DNA from: Bacillota bacterium
GTDB lineage: Bacteria > Bacillota > Sulfobacillia > JAJZYS01 > JAILZS01
Length of the DNA: 64,000 nucleotides
Direction of reading: 5' to 3'
Assembly: GCA_023512375.1 (NCBI GenBank)
Contig: JAILZS010000001.1
Span: 1 to 64,000, forward strand
Part shown: positions 19,528 through 27,745 of the stretch, piece after piece
How the letters are laid out: the number at the start of each line of letters is the position of its first letter
How positions within the stretch are numbered: the stretch's first letter is position 1
The notes under the pieces: generated by a model
Databases searched by the model: none
Seen by the model: the letters and a program-made list of their open reading frames with translations, nothing else
Told to the model about the DNA's origin: nothing
Position numbers and translations under genes: made by a program

Positions 19528-21069
19528 ATGAACGATCTACACGCAACGCGGACACCGGCCGCGGCCGCGGTCCGCGCCCAGCGGGTGGTGCTCTTCGGGC
19601 TCGACGCCGTGTCGTGGGACGTCGTCGACCGCGTCGAGACGGCGATGCCCACCCTGGCGCGCCTTCGGCGCGAGGGCGCTGTGGGCACGCTCCTGTCCAC
19701 CTTGCCGCCCATCACCCCTGTGGCCTGGACCAGCATGGTCACGGGCGTCGGTCCCGGTCGGCACGGCGTGTACGAGTTCGTGCACCGGACCGAGCGCGGC
19801 TGGCGCCCGGTCACCCGGCGCGAGGTGCGGTCCGCGGCGCTGGACGAGATCCTGGAGCGCCACGGCATGCCCTCGATCCTGGTCAACCTGCCCGTCTCCC
19901 ATCCCGGGCGCTCCCGCGCCGTGCGCCTGCAGGACTTCCTGTCGCCCGACCCGGAGGTGGTCTATCCGGCGGAGCTCAGGCAGCGGGCGCCGGAGATCGC
20001 GGCCTACCGCCCGTTCTATGCCCCGGGCGCGATCGCCGACCGGAGCGTGGAGGAGGCGGCGGCCGAGGTGCTCGACCTGGAACGGCGCCGGCTGGCGGCG
20101 GCGCTCTACCTCCTGCGCCACGAGCCGTGGCGGTTCGTGTTCTACGGCGTGACCGGCACCGACCATCTGCAGCACCGGGCGCTCGACCTCATCCTCGGAC
20201 CGGGACCCGTCCCCGAGGCGGTCCTGGCCGTCTACCGGGAGGTGGACCGAGCCCTGGCCGCGGTCCTGGACGAGATGCGCCCGGGCGACCTCCTGGTGGT
20301 GGCCTCCGACCACGGCTCTGCCGTCATGCGGCGCGAGTTCTTCCTCAACGAGTGGCTGGTGCGGCAGGGCCTCGCCCGCTGGCGCCAGGCGCCCGCGGGC
20401 GCCGCCCCGGGGCGGGGCGGGGGCATGGCGGCGGCGGTGCGCCGCGCCGCCTTCGCCCTCGGTCTCGACCGCCGCACGGCGGCGATCCGGCGCCGCCTCG
20501 GCCTGCGCCTGAACCTGGGCGGCGGCCCTCTGGCGGCGGTGGACGAGGAGGGCTCTGCCGCCTACATGCCGGCCTCCTTCGCCTGGCCCGCGCTGTATGC
20601 GCCCGGCGCCGACCCGCGCCAGCTGGCCGACCGCCTGGCCGAGGTGCGCGACCCGGAGACCGGGGAGAAGGTGTTCGCCCTCGCCCGCACGGGGGAGGAG
20701 GTGTATGGGCCGGATCGCGCCCCGGGGGCGCCGGACGTCGTCCTCCTGCCCGCGCCCGGCATGGCCGTCCATCCCGGACGCGGCGGGGTCCTCGTGCGCG
20801 CCGCGCACAAGAACCACCACAAGCGCGAGGGCATCCTGCTCCTGTATGGCGCCCGCCCCGCCGGTCTTGGGCGCGACCTCGGGGAGCGCGCGGTGGAGGA
20901 CGTGGCGCCCACCGTCCTCGCGGCCCTGGGGATCGGCGTGCCGGAGGAGATGGAAGGGAGCGCCCTCTTCCCGCCGCCGCCCGACGAGGCGGCACGGCGG
21001 GCGGTGCGCTCGGCCCTCGCCCGCCTGGGGCTGGGGGCGCGCCCAACGCGGGCGCGAGAGGGGGCGTGA
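19528..21069 (+). CDS. Alkaline-phosphatase-superfamily phosphodiesterase (type I PDE/nucleotide pyrophosphatase-like), first copy
   Basis: 513 aa, cytoplasmic by appearance (no signal peptide). Metal and catalytic motifs of the superfamily are visible: VVLFGLDAVSWD (Asp26), PPIT around 60-63 with the likely nucleophile Thr, VTGTDHLQH and VVASDHGS. Such enzymes hydrolyse phosphodiesters or phosphomonoesters at a two-metal centre. It opens a four-gene overlapping operon with a second phosphodiesterase, APS kinase and ATP sulfurylase, so the substrate may be a sulfo-nucleotide or sulfated metabolite; that is inference. The ATG has no Shine-Dalgarno and sits six bases after CACAAT, suggesting a leaderless message. 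It shares only modest similarity with the second copy. Confidence 0.85.
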   Translation: MNDLHATRTPAAAAVRAQRVVLFGLDAVSWDVVDRVETAMPTLARLRREGAVGTLLSTLPPITPVAWTSMVTGVGPGRHGVYEFVHRTERGWRPVTRREVRSAALDEILERHGMPSILVNLPVSHPGRSRAVRLQDFLSPDPEVVYPAELRQRAPEIAAYRPFYAPGAIADRSVEEAAAEVLDLERRRLAAALYLLRHEPWRFVFYGVTGTDHLQHRALDLILGPGPVPEAVLAVYREVDRALAAVLDEMRPGDLLVVASDHGSAVMRREFFLNEWLVRQGLARWRQAPAGAAPGRGGGMAAAVRRAAFALGLDRRTAAIRRRLGLRLNLGGGPLAAVDEEGSAAYMPASFAWPALYAPGADPRQLADRLAEVRDPETGEKVFALARTGEEVYGPDRAPGAPDVVLLPAPGMAVHPGRGGVLVRAAHKNHHKREGILLLYGARPAGLGRDLGERAVEDVAPTVLAALGIGVPEEMEGSALFPPPPDEAARRAVRSALARLGLGARPTRAREGA

Positions 21070-22439
21070 GCGTGCGAGTCGTCGTCATCGGCCTCGACTC
21101 CGAGCCGCCCGTCCTTTGGGAACGCTTCGACGCCGTGCTTCCCACCATCGGGCGTATGCGGCGGGAGGGGATCTTCCTGCCCCTGGCCAGCACCGACCCG
21201 CCCATCACCGTGCCGGCCTGGATGTCCATGCTCTCGGGCCGCGACCCGGGCGAGTTGGGGGTGTACGGCTTCCGCAACCGGGCCTCGTACGGCTACGGCG
21301 CTCTGGTCACCGCCGACGCCACGCACGTGCGCGTGCCGAGGGTGTGGGACGTGCTGGGGGCGCACGGCCTGAAAAGCGCCGTCGTCGGGGTGCCCGGCAC
21401 CTACCCGCCGCCGCCCGTGGCGGGGGTGGTGGTGTCCGACTTCCTGACGCCGCCCGGCGCCCCGTACACCTCGCCGCCTGAGTTTCGCGAGACGGTGGAG
21501 CGGGTCGTAGGCGGGCCCTACCGGTTCGACGTGGAGGGCTTCCGCAGCCATGACCTACCCCGCATCCGGGACGAGGCGCTGGCCATGACGGAGCGCCGCT
21601 TCGACCTGGCCTGCCACCTGGCGGAGGGCGGGGAGTGGGACTTCCTCATGGTGCACGAGATCGGCCTCGACCGCGTCCACCACGCGTTCTGGAACCACTT
21701 CGACCCCCGAAGCCCGCGCCACGTCCCCGACTCCCCGTTCGCCTCCGTGGTGGAGCGCTACCACCGCTATCTCGATGCGCGCATCGCCGACCTGTTGGCG
21801 CGCCTCACGGACGAGTGCGTCGTGTTCGTCGTGAGCGACCACGGGTCGCGGGCGATGGAGGGCGGGGTGTACCTCAACGACTGGCTGAGGGAGGAGGGCC
21901 TCCTGACGCTCCGGCACGAGGTCGAGCCCGGCACGCCCCTGCGCCCGGAACTGGTCGACTGGTCCCGCACCCGGGCGTGGGCGGAGGGCGGCTACTACGG
22001 GAGGGTGTTCCTCAACGTGGCGGGACGCGAGCCCGAGGGCACCGTCGCCCCCGCCGACGCGCGCGCGTTGGCGGAGCGCATCGCCCGCGGCCTGGGGGAG
22101 CTCAGGTGCGGCGCCGAGGTGCTGGTGCCGGAGGAGACCTACCGGGCCGTGCGGCCCATCGCCCCCGACCTCATGGTGTATCTGGGCGGTCTGGGTTGGC
22201 GCGCCCTCGGCAGCGTCGGGCACGATGACCTGTACGCGCTGGAGAACGACACGGGGCCGGATGGGGCCAACCACGACCGCCTGGGTGTCTTCCTCGCCTG
22301 GGGCAAGGGGGTGGGGCTGGGGGCGCGCTGTTCCGGCACGGCCTCCATCCTCGACGTGGCGTCGACCCTGCTTGAACCCTTCGGGCTGGCCGACAAGCTG
22401 CCCGGGGAACCGATCGTGGAGGTGACCGACCTTGCGTGA
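21066..22439 (+). CDS. Alkaline-phosphatase-superfamily phosphodiesterase, second copy
   Basis: 457 aa from GTG 21066, which overlaps the previous stop in GTGA. The fold motifs match the first copy: VVVIGLDSEPP (Asp11), PPITVPAWMSMLSG (probable nucleophile Thr48), HEIGLDRVHHAFW, VVSDHGSRAM and GANHDRLGVFLAWG near the end. The C-terminal GxHxxxG-type His region is well kept, as in predicted AP-family proteins of about 450 aa. It differs from the first copy in lacking the long insert there around residue 300. Both lack the RLxxLGY tail found on many proteins of this family, whereas the next gene, APS kinase, carries one. The substrate is not determined. Confidence 0.85.
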   Translation: MSVRVVVIGLDSEPPVLWERFDAVLPTIGRMRREGIFLPLASTDPPITVPAWMSMLSGRDPGELGVYGFRNRASYGYGALVTADATHVRVPRVWDVLGAHGLKSAVVGVPGTYPPPPVAGVVVSDFLTPPGAPYTSPPEFRETVERVVGGPYRFDVEGFRSHDLPRIRDEALAMTERRFDLACHLAEGGEWDFLMVHEIGLDRVHHAFWNHFDPRSPRHVPDSPFASVVERYHRYLDARIADLLARLTDECVVFVVSDHGSRAMEGGVYLNDWLREEGLLTLRHEVEPGTPLRPELVDWSRTRAWAEGGYYGRVFLNVAGREPEGTVAPADARALAERIARGLGELRCGAEVLVPEETYRAVRPIAPDLMVYLGGLGWRALGSVGHDDLYALENDTGPDGANHDRLGVFLAWGKGVGLGARCSGTASILDVASTLLEPFGLADKLPGEPIVEVTDLA

Positions 22440-23193
22440 CTCTGCGTTCACCCTTTGGTGCACCGGCCTGTCCGGTGCGGGCAAGAGCACCCTGTGCGCG
22501 GCTGTGGCGCGGGAGCTGGAACGCCGGGGCGTGCGCGCCGCTTGGCTGGACGGCGACGAGGTGCGGCGCGAACTGAGCGCCGGACTCGGGTTCGGCCGTG
22601 CGGACCGGATCGAGAACGCGCGCCGGGTGGCCTATGTGGCCCACGCCCTCAACCGCTACGGCGTACCCGTGCTCGTCTCCCTCATCTCGCCCTACCGGGA
22701 GATGCGGGACGTGGCGCGCGCACGCCTGTCCTCCTTCATCGAGGTGTACGTGCGCTGCTCGCTCACCACGTGCGAGCGCCGTGACCCCAAGGCCCTGTAC
22801 GCCCGCGCCCGCCGGGGGGAGATCCCCGCCTTCACCGGCGTGTCCGACCCCTATGAGGAGCCCGAGCACCCCGACCTCGTGGTGGACACCGACGAGCTCG
22901 GCCCCGAGGAGGCGGCCGAGCGCGTGGTGCGCTATCTGGAGGGCGCGGGCTACATCCCTGCCCCCGGCATGCGCCGCCTGCACCTCGAGGTGCCCGCGGA
23001 CGAGTTCTCCCGCCTTGAGGCGGCCGCTTCGGTCGCCGGCATCGCCGGCCCGGAGTCGTTCGTGCGCCTCGTGGCCGCCGAGGCCGCCACCTCCCTCGCC
23101 CCGGTGGGGGCGGATCGGGCCGAGGGCGGGGCGGCGGCCGACGACGAGGTGGTGCTGGCGCGGTTGCGCGACCTGGGGTACATCGACGCATGA
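22432..23193 (+). CDS. cysC: Adenylylsulfate (APS) kinase with unusual C-terminal extension
   Basis: 253 aa. Residues 1-178 are a complete APS kinase: P-loop GLSGAGKST (12-20), DGDEVR (40-45), ISPYREMRD (85-93) and FTGVSDPYEEPEHPDL (134-149). It phosphorylates APS to PAPS. The remaining 75 residues are not part of the usual enzyme: 181-222 (RRLHLEVPADEFSRL...) resemble a ribbon-helix-helix strand and helices, and the last 16 end VVLARLRDLGYID, a tail I associate with AP-superfamily proteins. The start is TTG 22432, overlapping the previous gene by 8 bases; no ATG or GTG fits the conserved N-terminus. It sits directly before ATP sulfurylase. Confidence 0.92.
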   Translation: MRDSAFTLWCTGLSGAGKSTLCAAVARELERRGVRAAWLDGDEVRRELSAGLGFGRADRIENARRVAYVAHALNRYGVPVLVSLISPYREMRDVARARLSSFIEVYVRCSLTTCERRDPKALYARARRGEIPAFTGVSDPYEEPEHPDLVVDTDELGPEEAAERVVRYLEGAGYIPAPGMRRLHLEVPADEFSRLEAAASVAGIAGPESFVRLVAAEAATSLAPVGADRAEGGAAADDEVVLARLRDLGYIDA

Positions 23194-24323
23194 GCGCCCT
23201 CGTCCCTCCCCACGGCGGCGAACTCGTGGACCGCCTGGACGCCCGCGCCGACGGCCGGGGGGTGCGCCGGCGCGTGGAGCTGGACGACGTCGCCCGGACG
23301 GACCTCGAGAACCTGGCGGTCGGCGCCCTCAGCCCCCTCACGGGGTTCATGGACGGGGAGACGGCGCTCCAGGTGGCGACGCGCGGCCGGCTGCCCGGGG
23401 GACTCCCCTGGACGATGCCCGTCCTCTTGCCGGTGGCGGCGGACGAGGCGCCGTTTCCGCGCGGCGAGCGCGTGGCCCTGGCGTGCGGGGACGAGGTGGT
23501 CGGCTACCTGGACGTGGCGGAGGACGTCCGCCTCCCGCCCCAGCTGTGGGCCTATCCCCTGTTCGGCACCGAGGACCCCGCCCACCCCGGCCTGGCGCGG
23601 GCCCTCGCCCAGAGCGGGCGCTACCTGGCGGGCGATGTGGTGGCCACGCGCATCCGGGAGATGCCGCTGCGCCTGAGCCCGCGCGAGACCCGGCGCCTGT
23701 TCCAAGAGCGCGGGTGGCGAACGGTGGCGGCCTTCCAGACGCGCAACGTGCCCCACCTGGGACACGAGTTCGTGCAGAAGATGGCCGCCCTTCGCACCGA
23801 CGGGCTGCTCATCCACCCGGTTTTGGGGGAGAAGAAGGCGGGGGACTTCCGGGACGAGGTGATCGTGGCCGCCTACCGCGCGCTGGTCGACGGCTACCAT
23901 CGGGCCGACCGCACGGTGCTGGCGACGATGGCCTATACGATGCGCTACGCCGGCCCGAAGGAGGCGATCCACCACGCCATCGTGCGCAAGAACTTCGGCG
24001 CCAGCCACTTCTGCGTCGGCCGCGACCACGCCGGGGTGGGGGACTTCTACGATCCCCTGGCCGCGCAACGGGAGTTCGCCCGCTACCCGGACCTGGGGGT
24101 GACGCCGGTGCCGTTCGGCGAGGTGCACCGGTGCCTGCGCTGCGGGGGCGTGGTGGCCGCCGACACGTGCCCCCACGGGGGCGACGAGGTGCGCGCCTTC
24201 AGCGGCACGCGCCTTCGCCGCCTGCTCACCGAGGGGGGCCCCGACCTGGAGGAGCTGGTACGGCCCGAGGTGGCCGCCGTCGTGCGCTCGTTCAGCCGCC
24301 CGTTCGTGGCCGGGGCGCGCTGA
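23190..24323 (+). CDS. sat: Sulfate adenylyltransferase (ATP sulfurylase)
   Basis: 377 aa, the homo-oligomeric Sat type. It makes APS from ATP and sulfate. QTRNVPHLGHE (183-193) is the nucleotide-binding QTRNPxHxxH-like motif with Val in place of Pro, and GRDHAGVG follows later. Near the C-terminus CLRCGGVVAADTCPHG looks like the zinc site of bacterial and archaeal Sat enzymes. The ATG overlaps the cysC stop (ATGA). With cysC it provides sulfate activation to PAPS; no PAPS reductase, sulfite reductase or sulfotransferase lies in the window. Its 3' end overlaps the convergent diguanylate cyclase gene by 32 bases. Confidence 0.95.
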   Translation: MSALVPPHGGELVDRLDARADGRGVRRRVELDDVARTDLENLAVGALSPLTGFMDGETALQVATRGRLPGGLPWTMPVLLPVAADEAPFPRGERVALACGDEVVGYLDVAEDVRLPPQLWAYPLFGTEDPAHPGLARALAQSGRYLAGDVVATRIREMPLRLSPRETRRLFQERGWRTVAAFQTRNVPHLGHEFVQKMAALRTDGLLIHPVLGEKKAGDFRDEVIVAAYRALVDGYHRADRTVLATMAYTMRYAGPKEAIHHAIVRKNFGASHFCVGRDHAGVGDFYDPLAAQREFARYPDLGVTPVPFGEVHRCLRCGGVVAADTCPHGGDEVRAFSGTRLRRLLTEGGPDLEELVRPEVAAVVRSFSRPFVAGAR

Positions 24324-25851
24324 CGACCTCTTTCGCCCCGGGGGCGAGGAGGAAGCGGGCGCGGCCCAGGTTCTTGGCCCGGTAGAGCATGCGGTCGGCG
24401 CGGGCGAAGACGCGCTCCCAGCTGGGGCGCCGGCCGCGCCAGAGGGCGGCGCCGCCGCTCAGGCCGACGCGCAGGGGCCATTCCCGCCGGCGGGCGCACT
24501 CGTCCATGGCCGCCTGCAGCTCCGCCCCCACCGCCGCCCAGTCGGTCGCCGCGGGCAGGCAGAGGACGAACTCGTCGCCGCCCCACCTCCCCGCCCAGCC
24601 GCCGTGCGCCCGCGCCAGCTCTTCCAGCACCTGGGCGAGGACGCGCAGGACCTCGTCCCCCATGAGGTGGCCCCAGCGGTTGTTCACCTCGCTGAAGCGG
24701 TCGAGGTCCACGACGCCGACCAGGCCGGAGGCGGCGCGCTCCTGCCAGGCGCGCCAGGCGGCGGCGATGCCGTGGCGGTTGGCGGTGCCGGTGAGGGCGT
24801 CGTGCAGGGCGTCGTGGGCCACGTGCATGCCCTGCCACCATTCCGCCGCCACCCGGCGCGCCGCCTCCCACGGCCGGATGGAGAGGCCGAACTGCTGCCA
24901 GCCCCCCGGGACGCGCCAGTACACGGCCATGAGGCCGAAACCGTGGCCAGGGCCCGTGCCCAGGGGGAGGACGAGCACCGATCGGGCCGAACCCCCCGCC
25001 CCGGCGTCGAAGCCGAGGGGACGGAGCGTCGACAGGGCGGTGTCCTCCACCGCCACCACCCGGCGTTGGCGCATGGCGCGCGACAGGGCCGAGCGGACGA
25101 AGGCGTCGGGACGTTCGCGCACGAACGCGGCGAACCCGGCGCCGCGGCCGGGCATGCCGCCGCGCTCCGCCACCAGGGAGACGTCGGGGCGCTCGCCGCG
25201 CTCCTCGCCGACGCGAAACAGGGCCCAGTGCTCACCGCCCAGCCACAGGGACAAAGAGGCCATGCACCGTTCCCAGTCGGCCGCCGTCGCCGGCCGGGGC
25301 AGAAAGGCGGCCGCCTCGAGCACGGCCTCCGTGTACGTGCCCTCCAGACGCTGTCCGAGAAGGTACCACACCACCGACGCGAGCCCCACCGGAGAGGGCG
25401 GCTGGGCAGGGGGCTCGCCCCGCCAGCCCAGGCCGAGCACGCCCACCCACTGCCGGCCGCGCTGCGTGGGCGCAGGCGCGGTGAGGGGCAGGAGCCATCC
25501 CCCCGCCACGCCGGCGCGGTCCAACAGGCGGCGGTAGGCGCCGCCGATGTCCGCCGTGATGTAGCGTTGGGGCGCGAGCTCGCGCTCGAGCGAGGCGTGC
25601 GGCTCGACGTCAGCGGGTAGCAACACGGGGCGGGAGCGCAGCTGCCAGGCGATGCGCAACCACTCGCCTGCCGGGGGCAGGCGGGCCCACAAGGCGAGCG
25701 TGTCCGCACCCACGAGCGACTGCATGTGGCGCTGCAGCTCGCGCACCACCATGAGCCACTCGTCGTCGTGGTAGAGTCCCCGCCACCAGTTCGCCCAACC
25801 GCTCGGACCGGCGGCCGCGACGTCCGCCTCCTGTGCGCCCTCTTCCTGCAT
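24292..25851 (-). CDS. Diguanylate cyclase with GAF-like N-terminal region
   Basis: 519 aa, soluble. The C-terminal 165 residues form a GGDEF domain with DALTGTANRHG at its start and the active-site motif GGDEF at 424-428; the RxxD inhibitory site expected just upstream is missing, so product feedback is probably lost. The first 340 residues look like one or two GAF-type sensor domains (Trp-rich, alternating alpha/beta) without a recognisable cofactor motif. It makes cyclic di-GMP, and the flagellar operon 30 kb away is a possible beneficiary. ATG 25851 follows GGAGAGG at five bases; the upstream open frame is judged noncoding. Confidence 0.88.
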   Translation of the reverse strand: MQEEGAQEADVAAAGPSGWANWWRGLYHDDEWLMVVRELQRHMQSLVGADTLALWARLPPAGEWLRIAWQLRSRPVLLPADVEPHASLERELAPQRYITADIGGAYRRLLDRAGVAGGWLLPLTAPAPTQRGRQWVGVLGLGWRGEPPAQPPSPVGLASVVWYLLGQRLEGTYTEAVLEAAAFLPRPATAADWERCMASLSLWLGGEHWALFRVGEERGERPDVSLVAERGGMPGRGAGFAAFVRERPDAFVRSALSRAMRQRRVVAVEDTALSTLRPLGFDAGAGGSARSVLVLPLGTGPGHGFGLMAVYWRVPGGWQQFGLSIRPWEAARRVAAEWWQGMHVAHDALHDALTGTANRHGIAAAWRAWQERAASGLVGVVDLDRFSEVNNRWGHLMGDEVLRVLAQVLEELARAHGGWAGRWGGDEFVLCLPAATDWAAVGAELQAAMDECARRREWPLRVGLSGGAALWRGRRPSWERVFARADRMLYRAKNLGRARFLLAPGAKEVVSAPRPRTGG

Positions 25852-25986
25852 TCGCGCCTCTCCCCAGCCGGTCGGCCGGCGCCCGTTGCCGCCGGGCGCG
25901 CCGCCGCCCTGCGCCCGCCGCAAGCGGGGCGCCCTGCGTCAGGCAGCATGGGAAATTCGCGCATCGCCGGAATCTTCCTGCATTCG
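25841..25986. repeat. 14-bp direct repeat around the diguanylate cyclase start
   Basis: TCTTCCTGCATTCG occurs at 25841-25854, covering the cyclase start codon, and again exactly at 25973-25986 in the divergent intergenic region. On the minus strand the second copy would begin another ATG-CAG-GAA frame that ends after 14 codons. This may be a duplicated start region or a binding site; only the identity is certain. Confidence 0.4.
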
Positions 25987-26075
25987 GCAACAAGTTGCCG
26001 CCTCCCCGGTCTTCCGGCGCGGGCCTGTACGCCCGCTCCGGGCGGTGCTAGCCTCGGGCCGGAGGAGGTGGCGCC

Positions 26076-27260
26076 GTGTCCCCAGCGCCCGTTCCCGCCC
26101 CGTCGTCTCGCTCCGCCCTGGCGCGCGCCTGGCGGGAGGAGATGCCCCTGGACCCGGGCGTCGTCTTCCTCAACCCGGGTACGCTGGGCGGCACGCTGCG
26201 CCGCGCCCTAGACGAGGGCGAGCGCCTGCGCCGGGCCTGGGTGGCCGAGGGGGCCGGGGGGGCCCTGGACGCACCCGGCGCGGACGCCTACGAGCGCATG
26301 CGGCGGGCGGCGGACGGCGTGCGCCGCGCCTTCGCCGACTGGCTTGGGTGCGGGCGCCGCCACGTGGCCCTCACGGGCAACGCCACCGACGGCGTGCACC
26401 ATGCCCTGGCCAGCATCGACTGGCGCCCCGGCGACCGGGTGATCAGCACCGATCAGGAGCACGAGGCCCTGTCGCGCGCCCTCGACCGCTTGGCGGCGCG
26501 GCGCGGCGTGGTCGTCGACCGGGTCCCCTTCCCCGAGGGGGAGGAGGACGGGGCCCTGGCACGCGCGGTGGCGGCGCGCCTGACCGACCGCACGCGGCTC
26601 GTGGCCTTCTCCCACGTCAGCTGTCGCACCGGCGTGACGGCGGATGTGGCGGGGGTGGCCCGCGCCGTCGCCGGGCATGGAGCCCTGGTATTGGTGGACG
26701 GGGCGCACGGGGCGGGCACGCGCTGGCCGCTTCTGGCCGAGGGCGTGGACTTCTACGCCTTTCCCGGGCACAAGTGGCTGTTCGGGCCGGTGGGCACCGG
26801 CGTCCTGTGGGTGAGCGCCCGCGCCTTGGAGGAGACGGAGCCCCTGTTGGCGGGGGCGCCGTCGGCGGGGGAGGACGGGCGCGACCTGGACGGCATGGAC
26901 GGAGCCTGGCGGTACGAGGCCGGCACGAGGGACTGGGCGGCGGTGGCCGCCTTGGGCACCGCTCTCGCCTTCCGCCGCCGATGGCGCGAGGAGGAGATCG
27001 TCGCCCACTACCTCTCCCTGGGGGAGGCGTTCCGTCGCGGCCTGGGCGGACGATGGACGGTCCTGGGGGCGGGGCCGCTCCTCCTCCTGGCCATGGCGGA
27101 GGAGGAGGCGTGGTCGGTGGCGCGCGCCGCCTGGCGTCGCCGGCGCATGGTGGTGAAGGCGACGCCGCTCGGCATCCGCGTCAGCCTGGGGCCGTGGTGG
27201 ACGGAGGAGGAGGCGGAGGGGGCGGCGGCCGCTCTGGCAGGGGCCGCGGCCGAGGCCTGA
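26076..27260 (+). CDS. Class V aminotransferase-family PLP enzyme
   Basis: 394 aa. The fold-type I pattern is complete: FLNPGTLGG near 31-39, TGNATDGVHHAL at 100-111, VLVDGAHGAG at 205-214 (Asp208, His211), and the PLP lysine Lys233 in FPGHKWLFGP. The family includes cysteine desulfurases, isopenicillin N epimerase-like and selenocysteine lyase-like enzymes. The catalytic Cys loop of group I/II desulfurases is not seen, so a desulfurase role is doubtful even though an Fe-S carrier gene follows. The GTG start has GGAGGAGG upstream at 7 bases. It is divergent from the diguanylate cyclase. The substrate is unknown. Confidence 0.85.
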   Translation: MSPAPVPAPSSRSALARAWREEMPLDPGVVFLNPGTLGGTLRRALDEGERLRRAWVAEGAGGALDAPGADAYERMRRAADGVRRAFADWLGCGRRHVALTGNATDGVHHALASIDWRPGDRVISTDQEHEALSRALDRLAARRGVVVDRVPFPEGEEDGALARAVAARLTDRTRLVAFSHVSCRTGVTADVAGVARAVAGHGALVLVDGAHGAGTRWPLLAEGVDFYAFPGHKWLFGPVGTGVLWVSARALEETEPLLAGAPSAGEDGRDLDGMDGAWRYEAGTRDWAAVAALGTALAFRRRWREEEIVAHYLSLGEAFRRGLGGRWTVLGAGPLLLLAMAEEEAWSVARAAWRRRRMVVKATPLGIRVSLGPWWTEEEAEGAAAALAGAAAEA

Positions 27261-27313
27261 GGGCCGGGCCGGGTGAGCGCGGACCGGGGGGCCGGGGCCA
27301 CCCGGCCCTTGCC

Positions 27314-27342
27314 TTGACACCGTGCGCCCGCGGTCGTAGGGT
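27314..27342 (+). promoter_or_regulatory. Promoter of the A-type Fe-S carrier gene
   Basis: A perfect -35 box TTGACA (27314-27319) and TAGGGT (27337-27342) are 17 bases apart. The start codon follows about 75 bases later with a G-rich ribosome site. The element lies between two same-strand genes, so the carrier has its own promoter. Confidence 0.6.
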
Positions 27343-27418
27343 GAACCTGCCCGCGCCGGCGCGCGGGTGCGCCCATGGCGCAACCTTGCGGCATCGCCGG
27401 AAAGGGGGGGTTCTCGAC

Positions 27419-27739
27419 ATGCAGATGGTGCTCACGTCGGAGGCGCAGGCGCAGCTGCGCGAGATCCTTGCCAAGCGCAACGCGCTGGGGGGGTTCGTGC
27501 GCGTCAGCGCCCGCCAGGCCTGCGGTTGCGGCCGCATCGGCTACTCGATGGGCATCGAGCAGAGCCCGGGAGCCCAGGACGAGATCGTCGAGGTGTCGGG
27601 TCTGCGCTTCGTCGTCGACCCCGAGAGCCGCGAGTACGTCGATGGGGCGGAGATCGGCTACAGCGCCGATCTCGTCGGGGGCGGGTTCACGATCGAAAGC
27701 CCGAACGTTTCGTCCGGTTGCGGCTGCGGCGGGCACTGA
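27419..27739 (+). CDS. A-type iron-sulfur cluster carrier (HesB/IscA/ErpA-like)
   Basis: 106 aa, the size of IscA/ErpA. Family cysteines are present with the usual spacing: Cys37, then Cys101 and Cys103 (a 63-residue gap, then CxC). They would bind an iron-sulfur cluster for delivery to apoproteins such as the complex I subunits encoded 2 kb away. Odd features: the usual GGCSG loop reads ACGCGRIGYSMG with an extra Cys35, and the C-terminus GCGCGGH mirrors it. ATG 27419 follows a run of seven G. It has its own promoter and converges on the hslO gene with a six-base gap. Confidence 0.82.
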   Translation: MQMVLTSEAQAQLREILAKRNALGGFVRVSARQACGCGRIGYSMGIEQSPGAQDEIVEVSGLRFVVDPESREYVDGAEIGYSADLVGGGFTIESPNVSSGCGCGGH

Positions 27740-27745
27740 GCGGCG

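Noticed and set aside
21066-21069. Frameshift joining the two phosphodiesterase genes into one
   Set aside because: Each has its own complete set of N- and C-terminal motifs, and a GTGA overlap is the normal arrangement for genes in this window.
18630-22439. Very long plus-strand open frame over the histidine kinase and first phosphodiesterase
   Set aside because: Its first part is low-complexity Arg/Gly/Ala shadow sequence; only the end from 21066, the second phosphodiesterase, is real.
26076-27739. Aminotransferase and Fe-S carrier as a SufS/IscS-SufA type assembly operon
   Set aside because: The aminotransferase lacks the recognisable catalytic Cys loop of desulfurases and the carrier has its own promoter, so co-function is not supported.
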